52,924 nucleotides of DNA from an uncultured Alphaproteobacteria bacterium (GCA_902575375.1 CACGRD010000006.1:1-52924); one strand, 5' to 3'. Counted from the stretch's first letter, positions 8,785 to 17,388 are shown. Notes: generated by a model not told the origin, from the sequence alone. Program-made: numbers and translations.

Positions 8785-9723
8785 ATGAGCCATTTATTTT
8801 ATAAACCTGCAAAATCTAGATTACACAGAAGTGAATTGGCAGTTCCAGGATCCAATCCAAGGATGTTTGAAAAAGCATTAAAATCAAATGCCGATTATAT
8901 TTTTTTAGATTTAGAAGATGCAGTATCCCCAAATGATAAAATTGATGCAAGAAAAAATGTTATAAATGCAATAAAAGAATACAATTGGAGAGAAGAAGGT
9001 AAAACAATCTCTATAAGAATTAACGGCTTGGATACACACTATATGTATCGTGATGTGATTGAAATTATAGAAGAGGTCGGTGATAAGATTGATACATTAT
9101 TAATTCCAAAAGTAGGTTCATCATCTGATGTATATTTGGTTGATTGTATGCTCAATCAAATTGAACAAAATAAAAAATTTAAAAATAGAATAGGTTTAGA
9201 ATGTTTAATTGAAACAGCACTAGGCATGTCTAACATCCAATCAATTGCAACATCAAGTTCTAGACTAGAAGCATTACACTTTGGAGTTGCAGATTATGCT
9301 GCAAGTATGCGAGCAAGAACTGTTGTCATAGGAGGTTTAAATCCTGATTACCCTGGTGATCAATGGCATCATGGCTTATCAACTTTAGTAATGACCTGTA
9401 GATCATATGGCTTAAGAGCAATAGACGGACCTTTTGGAGACTTTAATGACAAACAAGGATATCTTGATGCAGCAAAAAGAGCGGCAGCAATTGGTTTTGA
9501 GGGTAAATGGGCAATACATCCATCGCAAATAGATTTAGCTAATGAAGTTTTTTCTCCGCCCAAAGAAGAAATAGATAAAGCAAAAAGAATATTATTAGAA
9601 TTAGAAAAAGCAGCTGCTGAAGGAAAGGGCGCTGCTCAGCTTGATGGAAGAATGATCGATGCTGCATCTGCAAGAATGGCTGAAAATATTGTAAATATTA
9701 ATAAGTTAATTGAAAGTAAGTAA
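8785..9723 (+). CDS. mcl: L-malyl-CoA/beta-methylmalyl-CoA lyase (HpcH/HpaI family)
   Basis: A 312-residue CitE-like TIM-barrel enzyme that reversibly splits malyl-CoA into acetyl-CoA and glyoxylate. Visible family features: 'R-S-E-L-A-V-P-G-S-N' at the start, 'L-D-L-E-D-A-V' (Mg2+/CoA region), 'E-C-L-I-E-T-A' with the metal-binding Glu, and 'G-K-W-A-I-H-P-S-Q' near the C-terminus. It lies two bases upstream of mtkA and the three genes form an operon, which strongly supports malyl-CoA as substrate rather than citramalyl-CoA. With malate-CoA ligase it would make acetyl-CoA plus glyoxylate from malate, or run in reverse for glyoxylate assimilation. Upstream 8729-8784 is AT-rich with no clear promoter. 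Confidence 0.88.
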   Translation: MSHLFYKPAKSRLHRSELAVPGSNPRMFEKALKSNADYIFLDLEDAVSPNDKIDARKNVINAIKEYNWREEGKTISIRINGLDTHYMYRDVIEIIEEVGDKIDTLLIPKVGSSSDVYLVDCMLNQIEQNKKFKNRIGLECLIETALGMSNIQSIATSSSRLEALHFGVADYAASMRARTVVIGGLNPDYPGDQWHHGLSTLVMTCRSYGLRAIDGPFGDFNDKQGYLDAAKRAAAIGFEGKWAIHPSQIDLANEVFSPPKEEIDKAKRILLELEKAAAEGKGAAQLDGRMIDAASARMAENIVNINKLIESK

Positions 9724-10883
9724 TGGATATACACGAATATCAAGCAAAAAAAATATTGTCCGATTTTGGTGTTAAAATTCCCACTGGTGGTATTGTTTAT
9801 AGTCCAGAAAATGCAGAAAATAAAGCGAGAGAAATTGGTGGTTCTAAATGGGTTGTAAAAGCGCAAGTTCACTCTGGTGCTAGAGGTAAAGCGGGAGGAA
9901 TTATAATATGTAATTCTCCGTTAGAAGTTGCTGATGCAACTGATAAATTGTTAGGTAAAAAATTAATTACAAACCAAACTGGTCCAGAGGGGAAGATAAT
10001 AAATAGAATTTATATTGAAGAAGCAACTGATATCAAACATGAATTATATTTAGGTTTAGTGTTTGATAGATCTTCAGAAAGTATAATGGTTGTAGCCTCA
10101 ACAGAAGGTGGAATGAGTGTCGAAGAAATTTCAAAAGAAAAACCTGAAACAATTATACGATCTAAAATAGAAGTAGCAGTTGGTATTCAACAGTTTCAAG
10201 CAAGAGAAATAGCTTTTGGTTTAGGAATTGAATCCAAATTGATCTCAAGAGCTGCAAATACAATTATCGGTTGTTATAAAGCTTTTAGTGAGCTTGATGC
10301 AACAATGGTTGAAGTTAACCCATTAGTTGTATCACACCAAGATGAAATATTAGCATTAGATTGTAAAATGAGTTTTGATAATAATGCGATGTTTAGAAGA
10401 GACGAAATTGCAGAACTTAGAGATAAAACACAAGAAAATTCAAATGAAGTTTATGCTTCTGACAGAGGAATGAATTATGTAAGCTTAGATGGGAATATTG
10501 GTAATATTATTAATGGTGCAGGCTTAGCAATGGCTTCTATGGATATGATAAAACTTGCTGGTGGACAACCTGCAAATTTTTTAGATGTTGGCGGAGGTGC
10601 AACGCCTGAAAAAATAGTTAAAGCTTTTAAATTAATTTCTATGGACACAAAAGTTAAGGTAATATTAGTTAATATCTTTGCAGGAATTAACAGATGTGAT
10701 TGGGTTGCAGAAGGAATTGTTCAAGCTTTATCAAAAATTGAAATTAAACATCCTTTAGTTATACGTTTAGCTGGAACTAACGTCGAAAAGGGAAATGAAA
10801 TACTTAAAAAAAGCAATATAAATTACATTGAAGCATCAACTTTAGAAGATGCAGCAAATAAAGCAGTGAAGGCTCTTGGATAA
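9723..10883 (+). CDS. mtkA: malate-CoA ligase (malate thiokinase) beta subunit
   Basis: A 386-residue ATP-grasp protein of the SucC family. It pairs with MtkB to make malyl-CoA from malate, CoA and ATP. The start 'M-D-I-H-E-Y-Q-A-K', 'K-A-Q-V-H-S-G-A-R-G-K-A-G-G' (ATP binding) and 'N-I-F-A-G-I-N-R-C-D-W-V-A-E-G' closely follow the Methylobacterium MtkA pattern as I know it. SucC of the TCA cycle is very similar, so the call rests on the operon: the stop of the lyase overlaps this start, and mtkB begins 2 bases downstream. A separate sucCD would be expected elsewhere in the genome. Confidence 0.85.
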   Translation: MDIHEYQAKKILSDFGVKIPTGGIVYSPENAENKAREIGGSKWVVKAQVHSGARGKAGGIIICNSPLEVADATDKLLGKKLITNQTGPEGKIINRIYIEEATDIKHELYLGLVFDRSSESIMVVASTEGGMSVEEISKEKPETIIRSKIEVAVGIQQFQAREIAFGLGIESKLISRAANTIIGCYKAFSELDATMVEVNPLVVSHQDEILALDCKMSFDNNAMFRRDEIAELRDKTQENSNEVYASDRGMNYVSLDGNIGNIINGAGLAMASMDMIKLAGGQPANFLDVGGGATPEKIVKAFKLISMDTKVKVILVNIFAGINRCDWVAEGIVQALSKIEIKHPLVIRLAGTNVEKGNEILKKSNINYIEASTLEDAANKAVKALG

Positions 10884-10885
10884 TC

Positions 10886-11782
10886 ATGTCTATAATCATT
10901 CACAAAAATACAAAGATTTTAGTCCAAGGATTCACTGGAAAAATTGGAAGTTTTCATGCCGAAGAAATGATTAAGTATGGTTCTAACGTTGTTGGCGGGG
11001 TAACACCTGGTAAGGGTGGCATGACTCATTTAAATCTTCCTGTTTTTAATACTGTTAAAGAAGCTGTAGATCAAACTGGAGCATCAACATCAATTTTATT
11101 TGTTCCACCAGCATTTGCAGCTGACTCAGCAATGGAAGCTGCTGATGCAGGTATTAAGACCTGTGTGGCTATTACTGACGGTATTCCTTCTCATGATATG
11201 GTTAAAATAAAAAGATACATGAGAAGATATCCAAAAGATAAAAAAATGGGATTAGTAGGTCCGAATTGTGCAGGAATAATTAGCCCTGGTAAATCTATGT
11301 TAGGTATTATGCCTGGTCATATTTACAAAGAAGGTAAAATAGGAATAGTTAGTAGATCTGGCACTTTGGGATATGAAGCTGCACAACAACTTAAAGATTT
11401 GGAAATTGGTGTTTCAACAAGTGTGGGTATAGGAGGCGATCCAATAAATGGAAGTTCTTTTAGAGATATAATTGAAAAATTTGAAAATGATGATGAAACT
11501 ATTGCAGTTTTAATGATAGGTGAAATAGGTGGTCCACAAGAAGTTGAAGCTGGACAATTTGCTAAAGAAAATATGAGTAAACCCGTAATTGCGTATATAG
11601 CAGGACTAACTGCACCTAAAGGTCGTGTGATGGGTCATGCTGGTGCAATTGTTTCTGCTTATGGTGAAAGCGCAATAGAAAAAGTAGAACTTCTTAAAGA
11701 GTGTGGGGTTACAATTTCCAAAAACCCTTCTGTAATGGGTGAAACTGTTAAAAAAGTATTAGTAGAAAATAATTTGAATTAA
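10886..11782 (+). CDS. mtkB: malate-CoA ligase (malate thiokinase) alpha subunit
   Basis: A 298-residue SucD-family protein: an N-terminal CoA-binding Rossmann part ('V-Q-G-F-T-G-K-I-G') and a C-terminal ligase part with the phospho-histidine in 'M-G-H-A-G-A-I' (H251). Also present are 'V-G-P-N-C-A-G-I-I-S-P-G' and 'S-R-S-G-T-L-G-Y-E'. 'K-R-Y-M-R-R-Y-P' resembles MtkB more than SucD. It closes the mcl-mtkA-mtkB operon. The other key serine-cycle enzymes (serine-glyoxylate aminotransferase, hydroxypyruvate reductase, glycerate kinase) are not in this window. Confidence 0.85.
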   Translation: MSIIIHKNTKILVQGFTGKIGSFHAEEMIKYGSNVVGGVTPGKGGMTHLNLPVFNTVKEAVDQTGASTSILFVPPAFAADSAMEAADAGIKTCVAITDGIPSHDMVKIKRYMRRYPKDKKMGLVGPNCAGIISPGKSMLGIMPGHIYKEGKIGIVSRSGTLGYEAAQQLKDLEIGVSTSVGIGGDPINGSSFRDIIEKFENDDETIAVLMIGEIGGPQEVEAGQFAKENMSKPVIAYIAGLTAPKGRVMGHAGAIVSAYGESAIEKVELLKECGVTISKNPSVMGETVKKVLVENNLN

Positions 11783-11797
11783 TATAATTAAAAAATA

Positions 11798-11935
11798 ATG
11801 AAATTTTTATATAAAAATGAATTCTGGATGTTAATATTTTCTCTAGGTGTTCTTTATTGGTTATTTAATCCATCAGTCATAACAACCTTAGTTATGATTG
11901 TGCCATTGTTATTGGCCGTTTCTTCGCGTAAATAA
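11798..11935 (+). CDS. 45-residue membrane micro-protein
   Basis: An ATG-started frame 15 bases after mtkB. It encodes a short protein with a charged N-terminus (M-K-F-L-Y-K-N-E), two hydrophobic stretches split by Asn-Pro-Ser (about residues 9-23 and 27-42), and a basic end (S-R-K). The position right behind the operon, the orderly helix-turn-helix pattern and the positive ends argue for a real small membrane protein. No family is recognised. The rest of this 208-base gap (11936-11990) is empty. Confidence 0.5.
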   Translation: MKFLYKNEFWMLIFSLGVLYWLFNPSVITTLVMIVPLLLAVSSRK

Positions 11936-11990
11936 AGCTAAGTTTTATACTTACTGATGCATGAACGTTTATCGTATATATATTTAAAAA

Positions 11991-12554
11991 ATGAAATTAT
12001 ATCTTATTAGACATGCAGAGTCAGAAGCTAATGCAGCATCAGATTTAGATAATCCAACTTATTATTATGATGCAAGAATTACTCAAAGAGGAGTTGAGCA
12101 AGCAAAAAAATTAAATAATACAATTAAAAATCTCAAATTTGATAATTATTTTTGTTCTCCCTTAACAAGAACATTGGAAACATTCTCTATTGTTTTTCCA
12201 TCTAATAAACCTGTAATTGAACCATTAATAAGAGAACATTTGTACCACTCATGTGATGTAGGAAGACAACCAAAAAAATTAAAAAAAGAATTTAATGATT
12301 TTGATTTTAATAATTTAAATGATTTTTGGTGGAATAATAACAAACCTATTAATGAAAAAAAAATTATACAAGAGTCTCACAATGATATTAAAATGAGATT
12401 AAGGTCTTTTCTGCTATCTATCAAAAACCTTAATTTACAAAAAATTGTATTAGTTAGTCATGGTACATTCTTAAGTCAAATAACTGAATATATGCTGGAT
12501 AACTGTGAGGTATATGATTGTGAGTACAATGAGGTATACAAAAAATTTTTTTAA
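11991..12554 (+). CDS. histidine phosphatase superfamily protein (phosphoglycerate-mutase-like)
   Basis: A 187-residue protein with the phospho-accepting R-H motif at the start ('L-I-R-H-A-E-S-E-A-N', His8) and the second catalytic His in 'V-S-H-G-T-F-L'. 'C-S-P-L-T-R-T-L-E-T' after strand 2 is the usual phosphatase-branch signature. Members dephosphorylate small metabolites or proteins; the substrate is not predictable here. It stands alone between the malyl-CoA operon and the convergent creatininase-family gene, with 23 bases to the latter's stop. Confidence 0.85.
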   Translation: MKLYLIRHAESEANAASDLDNPTYYYDARITQRGVEQAKKLNNTIKNLKFDNYFCSPLTRTLETFSIVFPSNKPVIEPLIREHLYHSCDVGRQPKKLKKEFNDFDFNNLNDFWWNNNKPINEKKIIQESHNDIKMRLRSFLLSIKNLNLQKIVLVSHGTFLSQITEYMLDNCEVYDCEYNEVYKKFF

Positions 12555-12577
12555 TTTAATTCCTAATAAAAAAAAAT

Positions 12578-13345
12578 CTAAAACATCTCATTTATTATTT
12601 TATTTAATTTTTGTGTTACTCTATTAATTATTTTTTTTCCTATCTGTGCATTGGATTTTCTTGGATCTCCAATAATTCCACTTTTACTTAATTCTTTAGT
12701 TACCCAAGCTTTCTTAATATTTTTCTCATAAGAAATGGTTTTAGATGATAAATAATCGGGAGATAATCTATGTTTAGAAATTTTAGATTGCCTAACTAGG
12801 TTTGGAAATAAATATAACATAATAGATGTTTCAAATTCTCCACCGTGATAACCAAAGTCTTTTTCTTTACTTGATATAATTCCTTTAAATTGATCAAATA
12901 AAAAATATGTACCTTTTACTATGTTTATCTTAAATTCTGATTTCAATTCTTTAGCAATAATATCTATATGGCTAATTTGTCCACCATGGCTATTTAAAAG
13001 TAATATATTTTTAAATTTCAATTTACATACATTTTCTAAAATTGATAAAGAGTGCGATATAAATTCCAATGAATCAATACTTATTGTTCCATCAAAATCT
13101 GTATGTTCAGCAGCTGAACCAAAATATATTTCAGGCATAATTAAATATTTATTTGAATTATATTTTTTATTAAATTCTAATAATATTCCTTCAAGAATTT
13201 TTTTATCGGTATTTAATGGAAGATGGGGACCGTGTTGTTCTATTGATGAAAATGGGAAAATTAAAACTGTTTTTTTATTTATTTTTTTAATTTCATTTGT
13301 TGTTAATTCTTCCCAAAAGTTTGTTAGCATTTTTTTATTATACAT
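12578..13345 (-). CDS. creatininase-family amidohydrolase
   Basis: A 255-residue metalloenzyme of the creatininase / ArfB / MftE family. Metal and active-site motifs are present: 'E-Q-H-G-P-H-L-P' (residues about 37-44), the following Asp in 'N-T-D', 'N-S-H-G-G' and 'H-G-G-E-F-E-T-S', where most relatives have H-A-G-E. Relatives cleave amide or formamide bonds; archaeal ArfB removes formate from a GTP-derived pyrimidine in riboflavin and F420 synthesis. Its start lies only 13 bases from the divergent dehydrogenase, and it borders pterin/flavin-type genes, so an amide-hydrolysis step on a pterin-like intermediate is the best guess. Substrate unproven. Confidence 0.82.
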   Translation of the reverse strand: MYNKKMLTNFWEELTTNEIKKINKKTVLIFPFSSIEQHGPHLPLNTDKKILEGILLEFNKKYNSNKYLIMPEIYFGSAAEHTDFDGTISIDSLEFISHSLSILENVCKLKFKNILLLNSHGGQISHIDIIAKELKSEFKINIVKGTYFLFDQFKGIISSKEKDFGYHGGEFETSIMLYLFPNLVRQSKISKHRLSPDYLSSKTISYEKNIKKAWVTKELSKSGIIGDPRKSNAQIGKKIINRVTQKLNKIINEMF

Positions 13346-13358
13346 TTATAAGTAAATT

Positions 13359-14318
13359 ATGAAATCTTATTCTTTATGGATTGATAAAAAAAAACAAGCT
13401 AAAATTTATCAAAAAAAACTTGTTTATAATAAAAATAACAAAACAGTTTTAGTTAAAACTATTTACTCAGGTATTAGCAAGGGAACTGAAAAATTAGTTT
13501 CATCTAAAAGCGTAAGTAAGGATCAGTTTGAATTAATGAAAGCACCTTTTCAAGTGGGTTCTTTTAATTTACCTATAAAATACGGTTATATAAATGTTGG
13601 GAATATTATCGATGGTCCAAGGAAATATATAAATAAAAAAATATTTAGTCTTTATCCTCATCAAGATTTATATGAAATTTCTATTCAAAATTTAATTTTT
13701 CTACCAAAAGGAAATCTGAGAAAATATATTCTAACTGCAAATATGGAAACAGCAATTAATATCTTTTGGGACGCTCAATCTAAAAGTAATAACAAAATTC
13801 TAATTGTAGGGCTTGGCTCTGTAGGATTATTAACTGCATTTTTTTTCAAAATTAATGGATATAAAAATATTTATGTTTTTGATAATAATAAAAATAAAAG
13901 AAAAATTGCCAATTATTTAGGATTAAATTTTATTGATATAAGAAAGATTGAGAAAATAGATGTGGCAATAAACACCACAGCTAATTATAAAGTTTTAAAT
14001 TCATTAATGGAAAAATTAACTATCGAAGGAAAAATAGTAGAAGCTAGTTGGTATGGTAAAAATAAAGGAGAAGTTGCCTTAGGTGGGTATTTTCATTCCA
14101 AAAGATTAAAAATTATTAGCTCACAGGTATCTAAAATACCAAAATACATGAAAAATAAATATGATTTTGAGAGGAGATTAAAATTAGCAATTAAATCTTT
14201 AAAAAATTCAAAATTAGAAAAATTAATTACTAGTGAAAGTAATTTTTTTGATTTAGAAAAAGATTACTATAAAATCCTTCAAAATAAGGATACAATAATG
14301 CATCTAGTTAAATATTAA
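13359..14318 (+). CDS. MDR-superfamily (zinc-type alcohol dehydrogenase-like) oxidoreductase
   Basis: A 319-residue medium-chain dehydrogenase/reductase. The catalytic-domain pattern 'Y-S-G-I-S-K-G-T-E' and the nucleotide-binding 'G-L-G-S-V-G' (about residue 150) are clear. The usual N-terminal Cys zinc ligand and the structural-zinc Cys cluster are not visible, so it may be zinc-free; it recalls BchC-like dehydrogenases. It opens a tightly spaced operon: the PTPS-like gene begins two bases after its stop. In that setting it may oxidise or reduce a side chain of the pathway's product. That role is inference. Confidence 0.8.
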   Translation: MKSYSLWIDKKKQAKIYQKKLVYNKNNKTVLVKTIYSGISKGTEKLVSSKSVSKDQFELMKAPFQVGSFNLPIKYGYINVGNIIDGPRKYINKKIFSLYPHQDLYEISIQNLIFLPKGNLRKYILTANMETAINIFWDAQSKSNNKILIVGLGSVGLLTAFFFKINGYKNIYVFDNNKNKRKIANYLGLNFIDIRKIEKIDVAINTTANYKVLNSLMEKLTIEGKIVEASWYGKNKGEVALGGYFHSKRLKIISSQVSKIPKYMKNKYDFERRLKLAIKSLKNSKLEKLITSESNFFDLEKDYYKILQNKDTIMHLVKY

Positions 14319-14320
14319 TT

Positions 14321-14719
14321 ATGTATTCGATAAAAGTAAGAGAAAATATTCTAATAGCTCATTCTTTACCTGGAGAAGTATTTGGACCAGCCCAAAATAT
14401 GCATGGAGCTACATATTTAGTAGATGCAGAATTTTTCACTGATAAACTTAATAAATACAATATTATTATGGATTTAGGAATAGTGTCCAAGACTTTAAAA
14501 GATATTCTTAAAATATATAATTATCAAAATTTAGATGAAATTGATGAATTTAAGGGAAAAATTACCTCAACAGAGTTTTTAGCAGAGGATATTTGCAATA
14601 AGATCTTGAATAGACTAAGAAATGAATTCTCTGAAGATTACAAATCTATAAAAAAAATTAAAATAACCTTGCAAGAATCAAATGTTGCATGGGCATCATA
14701 TGAAAAAGAGGTTATCTAA
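14321..14719 (+). CDS. 6-pyruvoyltetrahydropterin synthase / QueD-like protein with altered active site
   Basis: A 132-residue T-fold protein of the PTPS/QueD family. H14 keeps the first zinc ligand and H28 the second, but the third (His-Gly-His in E. coli QueD) is Ala30. The catalytic Cys four residues before H28 is Ala24, and the Asp-His of the triad reads D72-E73. The substrate-anchoring Glu near the C-terminus (E119) and the T-x-E turn (T84-E85) remain. I recall the same 'G-E-V-F-G-P-A-Q' and 'H-G-A-T' pattern in homologues from other alphaproteobacteria, so this looks like a distinct conserved subfamily, not decay. It probably binds a pterin-like ligand but does other chemistry. Its end overlaps the glycosyltransferase start by 20 bases. 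Confidence 0.82.
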   Translation: MYSIKVRENILIAHSLPGEVFGPAQNMHGATYLVDAEFFTDKLNKYNIIMDLGIVSKTLKDILKIYNYQNLDEIDEFKGKITSTEFLAEDICNKILNRLRNEFSEDYKSIKKIKITLQESNVAWASYEKEVI

Positions 14720-15746
14720 AAATAAATCTGATATTTATTTCGTTTATCCAGGAAATATTAATGCAAAAACTGGCGGATATATTTATGAAAAAAATATCCT
14801 AGAATATGCAAAGATAAGAGATATAAATATTAGACCAATTGCGCTAAGTGAAAATTATCCTTTTCCTACAAATAACGATATAAAATATTTTCTAAAAATT
14901 TTAGATAAAATTGATCCTGACTCTAAAATTATTATAGATGGATTAGCATTGGAAGGAATGTATTCCATTTTTAAAAAAATACTTACTTATAATGTTATCG
15001 CGCTAATACATCATCCTTTATATCTTGAATTTAAAGGTCAAAGGTCAAAAAAATTCTTGAGATTAGAAAAAGAAAATTTCAAAAAAATAAATAAATTTAT
15101 TGTGACTTCTAAAAATACAAAAAATTTATTGATAGATGAATTTAAGGTTATAAGTAATAAAATATCTGTAGTTGAACCTGGTATAGAAAGACTAGCAAAT
15201 TATAATTTTAAAAATAATAGTAAAATTCATCTTTTAACATGTGGAAGTATAATTAATAGAAAAAATTATTTTTTTTTATTAAAAGTTCTAAAGCCTTTAG
15301 ATAATTTTATTTTAGAAATTGTTGGTGATACTTCAAGAGATATAGTTTATTACAAAAAACTTAAAAAATTTATTTCTAAAAATTCAATGAACAGAAAAAT
15401 AATATTCCACGGTACTATTTCAGATACAAAATTAGCTAAATTATATTCTAAAACAGATTGTTACATCTCGGTAAGTAAATATGAAGGTTTTGGAATGTCT
15501 TTAGCAAATGCATTAATAATTAAAAAGCCAATTATAACCTTTTTTACTAATACTATCTTAAATACACTAGGAAAAAAGGGTGTTATTTATTTCAAAAAAT
15601 TTGAAGTAAATGATCTTAGAAAAATAATTATTAAAAATATATTAAATAAAAAAAATTTTAAAAAACTAAATATTGATATTCATAAAAATAAAAGATATCT
15701 TCTTACTCCTCTAGAGTCAGCTAAGAAATTTGTTAATTTAATTTAA
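14700..15746 (+). CDS. GT4-type glycosyltransferase
   Basis: A 348-residue GT-B fold enzyme. A Gly-rich 'K-T-G-G-Y-I-Y' near the N-terminus and a C-terminal donor-binding part with 'C-G-S-I-I-N-R-K-N' and 'S-K-Y-E-G-F-G-M' support GT family 4. In the E-x7-E motif the first Glu is E262 but the second is Asn270, an uncommon change. Start ATG 14700 gives 'M-K-K-R-L-S-K-N' and a 20-base overlap with the PTPS-like gene; an upstream in-frame ATG at 14682 is also possible. In context it probably adds a sugar to the product of this cluster instead of building a surface polysaccharide, since no other polysaccharide genes are nearby. Confidence 0.82.
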   Translation: MKKRLSKNKSDIYFVYPGNINAKTGGYIYEKNILEYAKIRDINIRPIALSENYPFPTNNDIKYFLKILDKIDPDSKIIIDGLALEGMYSIFKKILTYNVIALIHHPLYLEFKGQRSKKFLRLEKENFKKINKFIVTSKNTKNLLIDEFKVISNKISVVEPGIERLANYNFKNNSKIHLLTCGSIINRKNYFFLLKVLKPLDNFILEIVGDTSRDIVYYKKLKKFISKNSMNRKIIFHGTISDTKLAKLYSKTDCYISVSKYEGFGMSLANALIIKKPIITFFTNTILNTLGKKGVIYFKKFEVNDLRKIIIKNILNKKNFKKLNIDIHKNKRYLLTPLESAKKFVNLI

Positions 15747-15747
15747 T

Positions 15748-16536
15748 ATGCATGAATTTCAAAATAAATGGTTAAATCTCAGAGAAACTGTCGATAGAAA
15801 TTCACGAAACCAAAGAATATTATATTTAATTAATAAATTTTTTAAAAATAAAAAAAATATTAGAATAGTTGACTTAGGTTCAGGTGCTGGATCTAATTAT
15901 AGATTTCTTAAGTCACGATTATTAAATAATCAATATTGGTCTTTTGTAGACATATCACATCAATCAACAAATTATTTTAAAAAAAATATAAAACTATCAT
16001 CTAAAATAAAAAAAACTAATTTTAAAATTGTTGATGTAATTAATAATTTAGAAAAAATAAATTTTAATGATTACAATTTAGTTACAGGATCTGCTTTTTT
16101 AGATATTCTTCCAAAACCATGGTTTAAAAATTTTCATAAATTAAATCTTGATACGGAAATTATCTATTTTGCTTTAAATTATAACGGTAATTTTAAATTT
16201 TTTCCAAAACACAAGGATGATAAAAAAATTCTTAATATTTTTAATAAAGATCAAAAATCTGACAAAGGAATAGGGGAATTGGCCGTTGGACCAGATTGTA
16301 CTGAATTAATCAATAAAGTATTTATAAAGACTCACAAAACATATGTTTTAGACTCTACATGGGATGTTAGTAAAAATTATGAATTTCAAATTTATTTCTT
16401 AAATTTTTGTAGAGAAATTATTCAAAAAAATAAACGTAACTTTGATGATTGGTTAAAATTTCGTTTAAAGAGTATTATAGAAAAAAATTCTAGATTTATT
16501 TTAAATAATACAGATTTTTTAGCTATTAAGAAATAA
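15748..16536 (+). CDS. class I SAM-dependent methyltransferase
   Basis: A 262-residue Rossmann methyltransferase. Motif I is clear ('I-V-D-L-G-S-G-A-G-S-N', about residues 40-50) and 'V-D-I-S' (motif II acidic end) follows about 25 residues later. The start lies two bases after the glycosyltransferase stop, so they are one operon. Its last 18 bases overlap the convergent RibD-like gene. The methyl acceptor is unknown; a pterin- or flavin-like metabolite or its sugar is the natural suggestion. Confidence 0.82.
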   Translation: MHEFQNKWLNLRETVDRNSRNQRILYLINKFFKNKKNIRIVDLGSGAGSNYRFLKSRLLNNQYWSFVDISHQSTNYFKKNIKLSSKIKKTNFKIVDVINNLEKINFNDYNLVTGSAFLDILPKPWFKNFHKLNLDTEIIYFALNYNGNFKFFPKHKDDKKILNIFNKDQKSDKGIGELAVGPDCTELINKVFIKTHKTYVLDSTWDVSKNYEFQIYFLNFCREIIQKNKRNFDDWLKFRLKSIIEKNSRFILNNTDFLAIKK

Positions 16537-17352
16537 ATTAACAATAATTTCATTTTCTAATTCATTAAAATTATGTTTTGGTCTGATAGCTTTATTGAGA
16601 TTTGCAATTTCTTTTAAATTTAATGAATTAATTCCAGAACCTATTAATATTGGGGCAATCATAAATTGAAGAATATCAATATATTTATTATTTATTAATT
16701 CTGAAATAGTTTTTGATCCTCCCTCTACTAAAATATTTTTATATTTAAGTTTTTTTATTTGGGTAATAAAGTTTTTAGTAAAATTTTTTTCTTTTAATCT
16801 TATTATTGTTGAATTATTCAGTCTAATATTTTTTTTACTTTTTGTGAAAATTATATTTTCATTACCGTCATTAAATATTTTATATTTGTTATTTAGTGAA
16901 AGACTGCCATCGATAATAATTCTTTTTGGATTTGTACCCTTTATTTTTCTAGTTGTTAAAAGGGGATCGTCTTTTTTAATGGTATTTGAGCCTACAATAA
17001 TTGCATCACTGATACTTCGTAAACAATGTAGATAAATAATACTCTTGGGATTATTTATATAATGTGATTTACCATTATTTAATGCAATTCTACCGTCAAT
17101 ACTTTGTCCTATCTGCGCTATAACTAATTTTTGATTTTTTTTTAGTATCGGGATAAGGATATTTAAGATTGATTGATAAAATTTATTTATATTAATTTTA
17201 GATTCTAGATTATTATTTTTTAAGTAAAAGTTACTTTTTCTTTTTGATGATAAAGAAATACTATTTTTTTTAATCAATAAATATAAATCACTATTTTTTT
17301 TAGAATTTTTTATAAAATCTAGTAAAATTCCTATATTTTTTGATGTAATCAT
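16519..17352 (-). CDS. RibD C-terminal / dihydrofolate-reductase-like reductase domain protein
   Basis: A 277-residue protein. Residues about 70-277 match the RibD reductase domain: 'Q-I-G-Q-S-I-D-G-R-I-A', 'L-R-S-I-S-D-A-I-I-V-G-S-N-T', 'D-D-P-L-L-T-T-R' and 'V-E-G-G-S-K'. In riboflavin synthesis this fold reduces the ribose of a GTP-derived pyrimidine to ribitol with NADPH. No zinc deaminase domain (H-A-E / P-C-x-x-C) is present; the first 70 residues are Lys/Asn-rich and unassigned. It is divergent from GTP cyclohydrolase II with 36 bases between the starts. It may act in a pathway parallel to riboflavin, or be the riboflavin reductase itself. Confidence 0.82.
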   Translation of the reverse strand: MITSKNIGILLDFIKNSKKNSDLYLLIKKNSISLSSKRKSNFYLKNNNLESKININKFYQSILNILIPILKKNQKLVIAQIGQSIDGRIALNNGKSHYINNPKSIIYLHCLRSISDAIIVGSNTIKKDDPLLTTRKIKGTNPKRIIIDGSLSLNNKYKIFNDGNENIIFTKSKKNIRLNNSTIIRLKEKNFTKNFITQIKKLKYKNILVEGGSKTISELINNKYIDILQFMIAPILIGSGINSLNLKEIANLNKAIRPKHNFNELENEIIVNLFLNS

Positions 17353-17388
17353 TTGTTTTTATTTCAATTATATCTATATAAAGTTTTA

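Noticed and set aside
12921-13355. 144-codon plus-strand frame opposite the creatininase gene
   Set aside because: It is the shadow of a clear creatininase-family gene with all motifs on the minus strand.
17353-17388. Upstream ATG at 17353 as start of GTP cyclohydrolase II
   Set aside because: It would add 12 hydrophobic residues unlike the family and leave no leader between it and the divergent gene; ATG 17389 fits better.
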